This document shows positions 1 to 5,559 of a stretch of DNA of 5,559 bases, in pieces (the first letter of the stretch is position 1; every line of letters starts with the position of its first letter). Origin of the DNA: Sulfurovum sp. (lineage in GTDB: Bacteria; Campylobacterota; Campylobacteria; Campylobacterales; Sulfurovaceae); NCBI GenBank assembly GCA_020721385.1, contig DYMW01000095.1, positions 1-5,559 of the forward strand. The letters run 5' to 3'. The notes under the pieces are model-generated. The model searched no databases, was not told where the DNA came from, and was given only the letters and a program-made list of their open reading frames with translations. Both the position numbers and the translations under genes were made by a program.

Positions 1-15
1 ATAAGAAAGAGAGAG

Positions 16-1326
16 ATGAAGAAAACAGAAGATATTTTTAATTTTCAAGCCACCGCCGATGATTGTGTTAAGTGTGGAAAATGTATTCCTGTTTGTACCA
101 TTCACCAAGTCAATGCTGATGAAGTTACCTCGCCCAGAGGATTTATTGACCTACTTGGACAATACCAACAAGGAAACCTAGAACTCGATAAAAATGCCAA
201 AAATATTTTTGAAAGCTGTTTTTTATGTACCAACTGTGTTGATGTCTGCCCCAATTCACTCGCAACCGATATGGTGATTGAAGAGGTTCGTGCAGATATT
301 GCTGATAAGTTTGGAATTGCTTGGTTTAAACGTATTGCCTTTTATCTTTTAGAACATCGTAAAGTGATGGATATGGTGATGAAATTTGGCTTTATGTTCA
401 AAACCTGTGCCTTATCCCAAGATGATAAAGGCAGAGGACTCCGAGCAAGATTCTCAATGCCCATGGTTAAAAAAGGCAGACTACTGCCCTCTATGTCTAA
501 AGTCAGTTTCTTAAACTCGTATCCCCAAGAGATTCTTTCCCCCATTCAAGAGCAAAAAAATATGCGTATTGCACTCTTTATCGGTTGTTTAGCCAACTAC
601 AATTATGTAGGGATTGGCGATAGTTTGGTAGAGATTTTAAAAGAACTCAACATTGATATTTTTATTCCAAAAGAACAAAAATGTTGTGGTGCACCTGCCT
701 ATTTTACAGGAGCTGTTGACTCTGTAGAGCGTATGACGAAAGCCAATATTGAGTATTTTGAAAGTTTTATGGATGAGTGTGATGCGATGCTGATTCCAGA
801 AGCAACCTGTTCGGCAATGATGAAACATGATTGGCAAGTCTTTTTCAAAAATCATGATATGCCAGAGTGGGAAACCCGTGCCAAAAAAGTTGCCGAAAAA
901 ATGTATATGGCTACCGCTTGGTTGGATGACCATACCGATTTGCAGGAGCTGTTAAAACAAAAAGGTAAAAAGTTTGATACTGCGGTTACCTATCATGACC
1001 CTTGTCATGCCCGAAAAGTTCAAGGGATTTATGAGCAACCACGTAACCTTTTGGCACCCAATTATCCAATGATAGAGATGAGCGACCCAAACCGTTGTTG
1101 TGGTTTTGGTGGAGTAACCATGCAAACCGAAAAGTTCCATTTTGCCCAAGCAGCAGGAAAACCCAAAGCCACAATGATACGAGAAACCCAAGCACATTAT
1201 GTGAGTGCTGAATGTTCTGCGTGTAGGGTACAACTCAGTGAAGCCATGAACAACGCGAAAGTTGAGACGATATTTAAAAATCCATTGGAGTTGATTGCTG
1301 AAGCATTAAGAGAGGGTAAAAAATAG
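16..1326 (+). CDS. GlcF/GlpC-type (Fe-S)-binding oxidoreductase subunit
   Basis: This 436-aa cytoplasmic iron-sulfur protein is probably the electron-transfer subunit of a membrane-associated 2-hydroxyacid (glycolate or lactate) or glycerol-3-phosphate dehydrogenase. It would pass electrons from a flavin subunit toward quinone. Two ferredoxin-like motifs are visible: C17-x2-C20-x2-C23-x3-C27, and C68-x2-C71-x2-C74-x3-C78 followed by Pro. Two CCG (DUF224) domains follow: C191 / C223-C224-G / C265, and C330 (in HDPCH) / C361-C362-G / C400 and C403. Order and length fit GlcF and GlpC (about 400-430 aa). LutA lacks the N-terminal ferredoxin part. There is no signal peptide or clear membrane segment. 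The start is ATG at 16, preceded by a purine-rich AAGAGAGAG that serves as a modest ribosome binding site. Any promoter or partner gene such as glcD lies upstream of the window. The family is secure; the substrate is not, so no symbol is given. Confidence 0.9.
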   Translation: MKKTEDIFNFQATADDCVKCGKCIPVCTIHQVNADEVTSPRGFIDLLGQYQQGNLELDKNAKNIFESCFLCTNCVDVCPNSLATDMVIEEVRADIADKFGIAWFKRIAFYLLEHRKVMDMVMKFGFMFKTCALSQDDKGRGLRARFSMPMVKKGRLLPSMSKVSFLNSYPQEILSPIQEQKNMRIALFIGCLANYNYVGIGDSLVEILKELNIDIFIPKEQKCCGAPAYFTGAVDSVERMTKANIEYFESFMDECDAMLIPEATCSAMMKHDWQVFFKNHDMPEWETRAKKVAEKMYMATAWLDDHTDLQELLKQKGKKFDTAVTYHDPCHARKVQGIYEQPRNLLAPNYPMIEMSDPNRCCGFGGVTMQTEKFHFAQAAGKPKATMIRETQAHYVSAECSACRVQLSEAMNNAKVETIFKNPLELIAEALREGKK

Positions 1327-1352
1327 AAGTTGGTTCTTACCAACCTCTATTT
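1321..1352. terminator. Shared bidirectional terminator hairpin between convergent genes
   Basis: The left arm (1321-1333) and right arm (1340-1352) pair over 13 positions with one internal A-C mismatch, around a 6-nt loop (TTCTTA). The sequence is A-rich on the left and T-rich on the right, so the transcript ends in a U-rich tail in both directions. The hairpin overlaps both coding ends: the TAG of the iron-sulfur gene (1324-1326) lies in the left arm, and the TAA of csd3 (plus-strand 1337-1339) lies in the loop. It would therefore stop transcription from both sides of a 10-bp convergent gap. The pairing was read by eye and no folding energy was calculated. Confidence 0.75.
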
Positions 1353-2542
1353 TGATAATATTTTTTATCCGAAGGTGAGACAGAACGTTTATTGACCGTA
1401 TTCCAAACATAGGATGGTCGATTTTCATCAAAAATCGTATTGATAATCTTGGTATATTTTCTTTTTCGATTTAAATAAGAATTCTTAGAGTTACCTGTAA
1501 GTCCCCCTGTAGAAAACTTAACCAACTGCATGGGATTCATGGGGCTTCCATTTTTATACAATCCAAAATGTAAATGACTTCCTGTACTGCGTCCTGTTGA
1601 CCCCACATAACCAATGACTTCTCCCCGTTTAACCTGCTCTCCTTGTTTGGCTTTCAAACGACTTTGATGAGCATACAAGGTTACATAACTGTCAGGATGT
1701 TGAATCTTAATGACGTTACCATACCCACCTTGCCAACCAGAAAAAACAACTCTTCCATCTGCAGCTGCTAAAATAGGTGTTCCCCTTTTAGCACCAAAAT
1801 CAACTCCTAAATGGGCTTTCCAACGTTTTAAAACAGGATGGAAACGTCGCTGGGTAAAGGGTGAAGTAATACGTAAACTGCTTAATGGCTTTCCCATATA
1901 GTTTTGAACCAAGGCATTTCCATTTTCATCATAATATTTACCATCACTGTGTTGAAAAACATAATTCTTCTTTTTTTTTGACTCCAACATAGCAACTTTT
2001 ATATCAGGGCTTCCAACAGGTTGACCCAAACGCATCTTTTGGTCATAGACAATTGCCATTTTATCATTTTTATGAATGCTTCTAAAGTTGACACTGTTTT
2101 TTAATACTTTGGTGAACTCATTCGCCAATTTACGGTATTTAATTTTAGAAATAATGTCTGCTGTTGGGCTTTTATCTACTAAAAGAAGTGCCACATAGGT
2201 ATCTTTTTTATAAGCAATGGGAATAACTTCTACGTTGTATCCTTCTGGTGTTCTAAAAAGATGAAGTTGTAGCTCTTCACCAACAGGAATTAAGGATTGT
2301 AATAAAACCCCATTACTTGCAATGAGTTCATAGTAGTCTCTTGTATCGCCTACCTCTTCAACCAATAAACCATCATCCTCATCAAGCATGGAGAGAATAT
2401 CGGTTGAAATGTTATGTAAAGAGAGGTATTTTTCTAAAGACAACCCCCTTTTCCATTGAGAATATTGTACTTTTGCTCCAAAAGTAAAAGTAGAAAGAAT
2501 TATTATAAGTAATCCAATCTTAAAAAAAATAATCTTTTTCAA
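1337..2542 (-). CDS. csd3: Csd3-type periplasmic M23 zinc peptidase (cell-shape DD-endo/carboxypeptidase)
   Basis: This 401-aa exported peptidase should cleave peptidoglycan crosslinks (D-Ala to meso-DAP) in the periplasm. The H. pylori homologue Csd3/HdpA does this and is needed for helical shape; Campylobacter Pgp3 is equivalent. Residues 1-23 form a signal peptide (KK, then a hydrophobic run ending FGA). Residues about 24-220 match the two Csd3 N-terminal domains, for example the KNDKMAIVY stretch followed by RLGQP. The LytM/M23 core spans about 225-338, with zinc ligands H244 and D248 (HLGVD) and H325 (HLHFG) and catalytic H292 (YAH) and H323, so it looks active. E63 may correspond to the autoinhibitory Glu of Csd3, but this rests on remembered alignment. 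A basic tail of about 60 residues follows the core. I chose TTG at 2542 because AGGAG lies 5 nt upstream. The in-frame TTG at 2560 lies almost on the predicted transcription start and has no ribosome binding site. Confidence 0.93.
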   Translation of the reverse strand: MKKIIFFKIGLLIIILSTFTFGAKVQYSQWKRGLSLEKYLSLHNISTDILSMLDEDDGLLVEEVGDTRDYYELIASNGVLLQSLIPVGEELQLHLFRTPEGYNVEVIPIAYKKDTYVALLLVDKSPTADIISKIKYRKLANEFTKVLKNSVNFRSIHKNDKMAIVYDQKMRLGQPVGSPDIKVAMLESKKKKNYVFQHSDGKYYDENGNALVQNYMGKPLSSLRITSPFTQRRFHPVLKRWKAHLGVDFGAKRGTPILAAADGRVVFSGWQGGYGNVIKIQHPDSYVTLYAHQSRLKAKQGEQVKRGEVIGYVGSTGRSTGSHLHFGLYKNGSPMNPMQLVKFSTGGLTGNSKNSYLNRKRKYTKIINTIFDENRPSYVWNTVNKRSVSPSDKKYYQNRGW

Positions 2543-2547
2543 AAAAA

Positions 2548-2552
2548 CTCCT
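2548..2552 (-). promoter_or_regulatory. Ribosome binding site of csd3 (decides the TTG start)
   Basis: On the minus strand this reads AGGAG, followed by five T residues and the TTG codon at 2542-2540, then AAA AAG. The spacing is good for TTG-2542. The motif lies inside the longer frame that begins with TTG at 2560, so that longer start is unlikely. The spacer plus the first two bases of the start codon form an uninterrupted run of seven T. Confidence 0.7.
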
Positions 2553-2568
2553 AAAGTCAATTGTAACG

Positions 2569-2597
2569 ATTATAACTTATAGAGACTAAAAGCTCAA
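2569..2597 (-). promoter_or_regulatory. Sigma-70-type promoter of csd3
   Basis: On the minus strand there is a -35-like TTGAGC (2597-2592), a 17-bp spacer and a perfect -10 TATAAT (2574-2569). Transcription would start near 2562, giving a short leader of about 20 nt before the TTG at 2542. This is one of the best promoter matches in the window. It supports csd3 being transcribed alone, divergently from the btuB operon. Confidence 0.65.
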
Positions 2598-2797
2598 AGC
2601 AACTGTAAGTCTATTTAAGTAGAATTCGCGGATGAAACATCTACGAGGCTACAGACGGCGTTACTTTTCATTGTCTATTATTGCAATGTATTCCACGTTG
2701 TTTAAATTGTGTGCGATTGACACAAACTATCAGTATCATAAACATGCTTTTGAGTATCAAGAGTACAAAACTTCTCCTCCATTTGATAGGACGTTTA

Positions 2798-2812
2798 TAT
2801 AGCAAAGCTATA
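2798..2812. repeat. Small perfect inverted repeat (6-bp stem, 3-nt loop)
   Basis: TATAGC, then AAA, then GCTATA forms a perfect 6-bp stem. Short AT-rich hairpins occur by chance in such DNA, so no function is claimed. It is listed because a longer palindrome follows 42 bases downstream in the same leader region. Confidence 0.4.
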
Positions 2813-2853
2813 CCAAACTACGCTAACGCTATGTTTACTTCAGCAGTAGGCTC

Positions 2854-2869
2854 AAGCGACTAGTCGCTT
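2854..2869. repeat. 16-bp perfect palindrome upstream of btuB (candidate operator or attenuator)
   Basis: AAGCGACTAGTCGCTT is identical to its own reverse complement over 16 bases. As RNA it could form a 6-bp stem with a CTAG loop. The T-run that starts within it continues as TTTTAT, giving a short terminator-like shape on the plus strand. As DNA it is a twofold-symmetric site just before a TATAAA candidate -10 and 46 bases before the btuB start codon. That position would suit either a repressor operator or an attenuator. Both roles are inference. Confidence 0.5.
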
Positions 2870-2870
2870 T

Positions 2871-2876
2871 TATAAA
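2871..2876 (+). promoter_or_regulatory. Candidate -10 element for the btuB-btuF operon
   Basis: TATAAA lies 39 bp before the btuB ATG at 2915 and would give a leader of roughly 30 nt. I see no convincing -35 at the matching distance, although housekeeping promoters of Campylobacterota often have a weak -35. The 16-bp palindrome at 2854-2869 occupies most of the spacer region, so a bound repressor there would block it. Confidence 0.35.
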
Positions 2877-2904
2877 AACTCAACGTTAAATAAATGATTC
2901 TATC

Positions 2905-2910
2905 AAGGGA
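2905..2910 (+). promoter_or_regulatory. Ribosome binding site of btuB (decides the start)
   Basis: AAGGGA ends 4 bases before ATG 2915. The in-frame ATG at 2894, seven codons earlier, has only AT-rich sequence before it. It would also put MILSREN, with two charged residues, in front of an otherwise normal signal peptide. Start 2915 is therefore preferred. Confidence 0.7.
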
Positions 2911-2914
2911 AAAT

Positions 2915-4747
2915 ATGAACACAACAATAAAACTTAGTCTATTCACCACACTATTATTAAACACAAACCTCATCGCCAATGAAACATTAGAACCCATTAC
3001 CATAACCACAGCAACCAAAACCATGCAAGATATTCAAAATGTTACCTCTAATACAGAAGTCATTACAGCCGAGGAGATTAAAGAGCGTGGCTATACCACC
3101 GTAACCGAAGCACTTAACAGCTTAGCAGGGGTTAGTTTTACCTCCCAAGGAGGTGTTGGACAAACCACGGCAGTTAGACTCAATGGCTTTAATCCTGAAA
3201 ATACCTTGGTGCTTATTGATGGGATTCGTTACAATGATATTACGAGTCCCAGTGGTGCATCGTTTGAAAATTTAATGGTAACCAATATTGAACGAATAGA
3301 GGTCATAAAAGGAGCTCAATCGGGTGTTTGGGGTGCAGATGCGATGGGAGGAGTAATTAACATTATTACCAAACGTGCCAAGAAAGGGATTAATTTTCAA
3401 GCATCACAAGAGTTTGGTAGTTTTAACTCTTTAACCACGCATACTGCTGGTTCCTATAAAAATGATGACTTTTATCTTCAAGCATCACAAAGTAGAACAG
3501 ACACCAAAGGCATTACTGCACAAGCCCCTAAAAATGAGAATATTGAGCAATTTGAAGATGATGGATACAAAAATACCACCACCAATTTAAAAGCAGGATT
3601 GGCAATTAATGCGACCAATAAAATTGATATTGTGCATACCATTATTGAAGCCGATACGCAATATGATGTAACCGACCCCAATGATACCCTCTCTCATAGC
3701 CAATCAAAAAGTACTTTAAGCCAAGCAAACTTTAATCATATTGACAGTTTTAATGAACTGAATATTTTTGCCAAACAAACCACATTTGATAGAGATACCT
3801 TCTCTCCTTATGGCAATGGCTCATTTGAGGGTGATGTGAAAGAGTATGGGGTAACCTCTACAATTGCTTATCGTAACAGTGATTTTTTACTTGTAGGTGG
3901 TGACTATAAAACCTTTGCACATAAAAATGCCATTGATAAATCGTACAACAATCAAGCCCTATTTATCACCAACAGCAATATTTTTGAGGGAATATTTCAG
4001 GGTAAAACCATCATTAGTGAATCATTACGACAAGACAACTACAAACAGTTTGACAACAAAACAACAGGGAAAATTGGTCTAAAACAGAGCTATGGATTTC
4101 TTGATGGATTAAGCACCAGTATCAACTATGGAACAGCGTACAATGTTCCTACCCTCAATGAACTCTATACACCTTTCTATGGCAATACAAGCCTAACACC
4201 AGAAACAGACAAATCATTGGACATGACCATTCAATATAACGATTTAACCCTCACCTATTTTGATAATAAAATTAAAAACATGATTGACTACGATAGAGTT
4301 ACCTATCAAAATATCAACACTGAAGGTACCTCTAAAATTAAAGGGTATACCGTGGCATACAATACCACACTTTTTGATGAGGTAGCAATCGGAGCAAACT
4401 ATACCAATCTTGATGCCAAAGATAAAGATGGTCAAGATTTAAAAAGAAGACCCAAAGAGTCTATTAAATTGGCGATTGATTATTATGGAATTGAGCGTGT
4501 ACATTTAGGGGTAAATGGTGAGTATCTAGGAAAAAGAGATGACCTAAGATTTAACCCTGACTACACCACCACCGATGTTGACACAGGAAAATACACCATC
4601 GCCAACTTCACCGCCAATTATGCGGTAGACAAACATCTAAGCTTTTATGGAAAAGTAGAGAACATTACCGATAAATATTACCAAACCGTTGAAGGCTATG
4701 CAACAAGTCCACGTGCTGTTTATGCAGGTATGCGACTCACTTATTAA
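2915..4747 (+). CDS. btuB: BtuB-type TonB-dependent outer-membrane receptor (vitamin B12/corrinoid)
   Basis: This 610-aa outer-membrane beta-barrel should take up cobalamin or a related corrinoid, driven by TonB-ExbBD; E. coli BtuB has 614 aa. A signal peptide spans residues 1 to about 21-23, followed by a TonB box (EPITITTA, 26-33). The plug domain (about 35-152) includes TLVLIDG (97-103) and KGAQSGVWGADAMGGVINII (132-151). The barrel runs to the C-terminal aromatic in GMRLTY. BtuB-like marks beyond the generic family include the acidic loop EDDGY (214-218) and the Asp-rich loop with D247, D251, D254 and D257, which resemble the calcium-binding loops of BtuB. The YGTAYNVPTLNELY, FYGNTSLTPE, MIDYD and KIKG stretches of the distal barrel also match. 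btuF follows after one base, which supports the assignment. A siderophore or other metal-chelate ligand cannot be excluded. The gene is complete and undamaged. Confidence 0.82.
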   Translation: MNTTIKLSLFTTLLLNTNLIANETLEPITITTATKTMQDIQNVTSNTEVITAEEIKERGYTTVTEALNSLAGVSFTSQGGVGQTTAVRLNGFNPENTLVLIDGIRYNDITSPSGASFENLMVTNIERIEVIKGAQSGVWGADAMGGVINIITKRAKKGINFQASQEFGSFNSLTTHTAGSYKNDDFYLQASQSRTDTKGITAQAPKNENIEQFEDDGYKNTTTNLKAGLAINATNKIDIVHTIIEADTQYDVTDPNDTLSHSQSKSTLSQANFNHIDSFNELNIFAKQTTFDRDTFSPYGNGSFEGDVKEYGVTSTIAYRNSDFLLVGGDYKTFAHKNAIDKSYNNQALFITNSNIFEGIFQGKTIISESLRQDNYKQFDNKTTGKIGLKQSYGFLDGLSTSINYGTAYNVPTLNELYTPFYGNTSLTPETDKSLDMTIQYNDLTLTYFDNKIKNMIDYDRVTYQNINTEGTSKIKGYTVAYNTTLFDEVAIGANYTNLDAKDKDGQDLKRRPKESIKLAIDYYGIERVHLGVNGEYLGKRDDLRFNPDYTTTDVDTGKYTIANFTANYAVDKHLSFYGKVENITDKYYQTVEGYATSPRAVYAGMRLTY

Positions 4748-4748
4748 A

Positions 4749-5559
4749 ATGAAACATTTATTTTTTATACTTTTAACCGTTCACACCCTTTGGGGTGCTG
4801 AACGCATTATTACCCTTAGTCCTGCCATTAATGAGATTGTCTTTGCATTGGGTTCGGGCGGTCAAATTGTTGCCAATACCGATTACTGTTTGTACCCTGA
4901 ATCATCCCAAAAAATCCCCAAAGTCGGAGGCTACTTTAGCCCAAGTTTAGAAAAAATAGTTGCTTCTAATCCTGACCTTGTCATCATGCAAGACAACAAC
5001 CAACAACTAAGCCAAAAACTTCAACAACTCGGCATTAAAACAAAAGTCATACCCATAGACAAACTCACCCATATTAAAGCGTCTATTATAGAAATTGGGG
5101 AAATTTTAAACAAGAAACAAAAGGCTTTAACGATTGTGGCGAACATTGACCATGAGTTAGAGAAGATTAAAAACATTGTGCATAACAAAAAAATTCTTAT
5201 TGTCTTTGGAAGAAACACCCATCTGGACAAACAGATTTTTGTAGCAGGTCAAAACCTCTACTACGATGAAATCATAAACCTAAGTGGCAACACCAACGCC
5301 CTACAATCCCCCCGAAAAGGTCAACCCGTTTTGAATATGGAAAACATCATTGCGTGTAATCCTGATATTGTCTTACTCATAGCCCAATGTCAACAAAAAG
5401 TATGTAACGAAGACCTCATCTCTCCATGGAAAAAGCTACCCATAACCGCTACACAAAACAATGCCTTTTACATTCATGACAAAGATTATGCGGGAATACC
5501 TAGCGATAGATTGGTATTGTTTTTAAGGGATTTTAGGGAGAGTTTGGAAGCGTATAAAA
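4749..5559 (+). CDS. btuF: BtuF-type periplasmic corrinoid-binding protein (partial at 3' end)
   Basis: This ABC-importer substrate-binding protein (Peripla_BP_2, class III helical-backbone fold) should receive corrinoid in the periplasm and deliver it to BtuCD. It is open for 270 codons to the window edge with no stop. Family members are about 260-290 aa, so probably only the last few residues are missing. Residues 1-17 form a signal peptide ending WGA. There is no lipobox cysteine, so it should be soluble. Family marks are ITLSPAINE (21-29), YP then KIPKVGG (49-61) and SLEKIVASNPDLVI (66-79). E68 and E198, one per lobe, sit where BtuF has the glutamates that dock on BtuC. Translation starts one base after the btuB stop (TAA-A-ATG) with no strong ribosome binding site, which suggests translational coupling. 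Cysteines at 47, 203, 214 and 219 are noted. An iron-chelate ligand is the main alternative. Confidence 0.82.
   Translation, partial: MKHLFFILLTVHTLWGAERIITLSPAINEIVFALGSGGQIVANTDYCLYPESSQKIPKVGGYFSPSLEKIVASNPDLVIMQDNNQQLSQKLQQLGIKTKVIPIDKLTHIKASIIEIGEILNKKQKALTIVANIDHELEKIKNIVHNKKILIVFGRNTHLDKQIFVAGQNLYYDEIINLSGNTNALQSPRKGQPVLNMENIIACNPDIVLLIAQCQQKVCNEDLISPWKKLPITATQNNAFYIHDKDYAGIPSDRLVLFLRDFRESLEAYK

Larger units (their letters stand above)
2598..2914. other. Gene-poor intergenic stretch upstream of btuB
   Basis: About 320 bases lie between the csd3 promoter and btuB with no recognisable gene or structured RNA family. On the plus strand a 56-codon frame runs from ATG 2632 to TAG 2800-2802 (beginning MKHLRGYRRR). 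A second frame of 60 codons runs over 2681-2863. Neither has a good ribosome binding site or a recognisable domain, and they overlap, so I do not call them genes. The right third holds two perfect hairpins (2798-2812 and 2854-2869), the short near-repeat CGCTAACGCT (2821-2830) and the btuB leader. The cobalamin-riboswitch B12 box (GCCACTG-like) is not visible. The stretch could be a decayed repeat element or simply a long leader; the sequence alone does not decide. Confidence 0.5.

Noticed and set aside
342..1233. Several minus-strand open frames (67-98 codons) within the iron-sulfur gene
   Set aside because: They lie antisense to a well-supported gene, show no domains, and look like mirror-image reading of a coding strand.
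1710..1901. 63-codon plus-strand frame inside csd3
   Set aside because: It covers the antisense of the conserved M23 catalytic core, whose strong constraint explains the open frame.
2557..2582. Possible Fur box around the AT-rich TGTAACGATTATAACTTA region
   Set aside because: The match to the 7-1-7 inverted repeat is poor, and the stretch is better explained as the csd3 promoter -10 region.
2619..2644. GTAG...CTAC and GATG-AAA-CATC inverted repeats
   Set aside because: The stems are only 4 bp, within chance expectation, with no T-run or promoter context.
2717..2744. Perfect TTGACA -35 hexamer at 2717-2722 as a second plus-strand promoter
   Set aside because: At 15-18 bp downstream only weak -10 candidates such as TAAACA are present, so the hexamer alone is not enough.
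2681..2863. 60-codon plus-strand frame in the intergenic stretch
   Set aside because: It has no ribosome binding site and no recognisable family, overlaps another short frame, and ends inside the 16-bp palindrome.
2598..2914. Cobalamin riboswitch upstream of btuB
   Set aside because: I looked for a GCCACTG-like B12 box and the surrounding conserved core and found neither. This is a reading by eye, not a covariance-model search.
3478..5230. Short frames inside btuB (3478-3681 -, 3897-4082 +, 4244-4435 -) and inside btuF (5021-5230 -)
   Set aside because: They are shadows of the strongly supported btuB and btuF coding frames, with no independent signals.

Overview
The window is AT-rich bacterial DNA, most likely from the Campylobacterota (the Sulfurimonas / Arcobacter / Sulfurospirillum / Helicobacter side of the tree). 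The strongest taxonomic evidence is the minus-strand gene. It is a full-length homologue of the Helicobacter pylori cell-shape peptidase Csd3 (Campylobacter Pgp3), including the N-terminal domains characteristic of that group. The genus cannot be fixed from this sequence.

Layout. (1) At 16-1326 (+) is a 436-aa iron-sulfur protein of the GlcF/GlpC type, with two ferredoxin-like [4Fe-4S] motifs followed by two CCG domains. It is probably the electron-transfer subunit of a 2-hydroxyacid (glycolate or lactate) or glycerol-3-phosphate dehydrogenase whose catalytic subunit lies outside the window. (2) At 1337-2542 (-), convergent with it, is the periplasmic zinc M23 peptidase csd3. The two genes are only 10 bp apart and share one bidirectional terminator hairpin that includes the stop codons of both. 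csd3 has a clear sigma-70-type promoter and, by my reading, a TTG start at 2542 rather than the longer TTG frame from 2560. (3) At 2543-2914 is a gene-poor stretch with the csd3 promoter at its left end, an unconvincing 56-codon ORF, two perfect hairpins or palindromes and the leader of the next operon. (4) At 2915-4747 (+) is a BtuB-type TonB-dependent outer-membrane receptor. (5) From 4749 to the right edge (+) is a BtuF-type periplasmic binding protein, one base after the btuB stop and open at the window end.

How they work together. btuB and btuF form an uptake operon. The receptor brings a corrinoid (vitamin B12-like) ligand across the outer membrane using TonB energy, and BtuF carries it to an inner-membrane ABC importer (BtuCD), probably encoded just beyond 5559. 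Csd3 trims peptidoglycan in the same compartment but is otherwise unrelated. The iron-sulfur protein belongs to central carbon or respiratory metabolism.

I see no CRISPR array, integrase, transposase, tRNA or rRNA, and no clearly novel multi-gene system. The least explained part is the 2600-2880 intergenic stretch, where a palindrome lies directly before the btuB leader and no canonical cobalamin riboswitch is visible.
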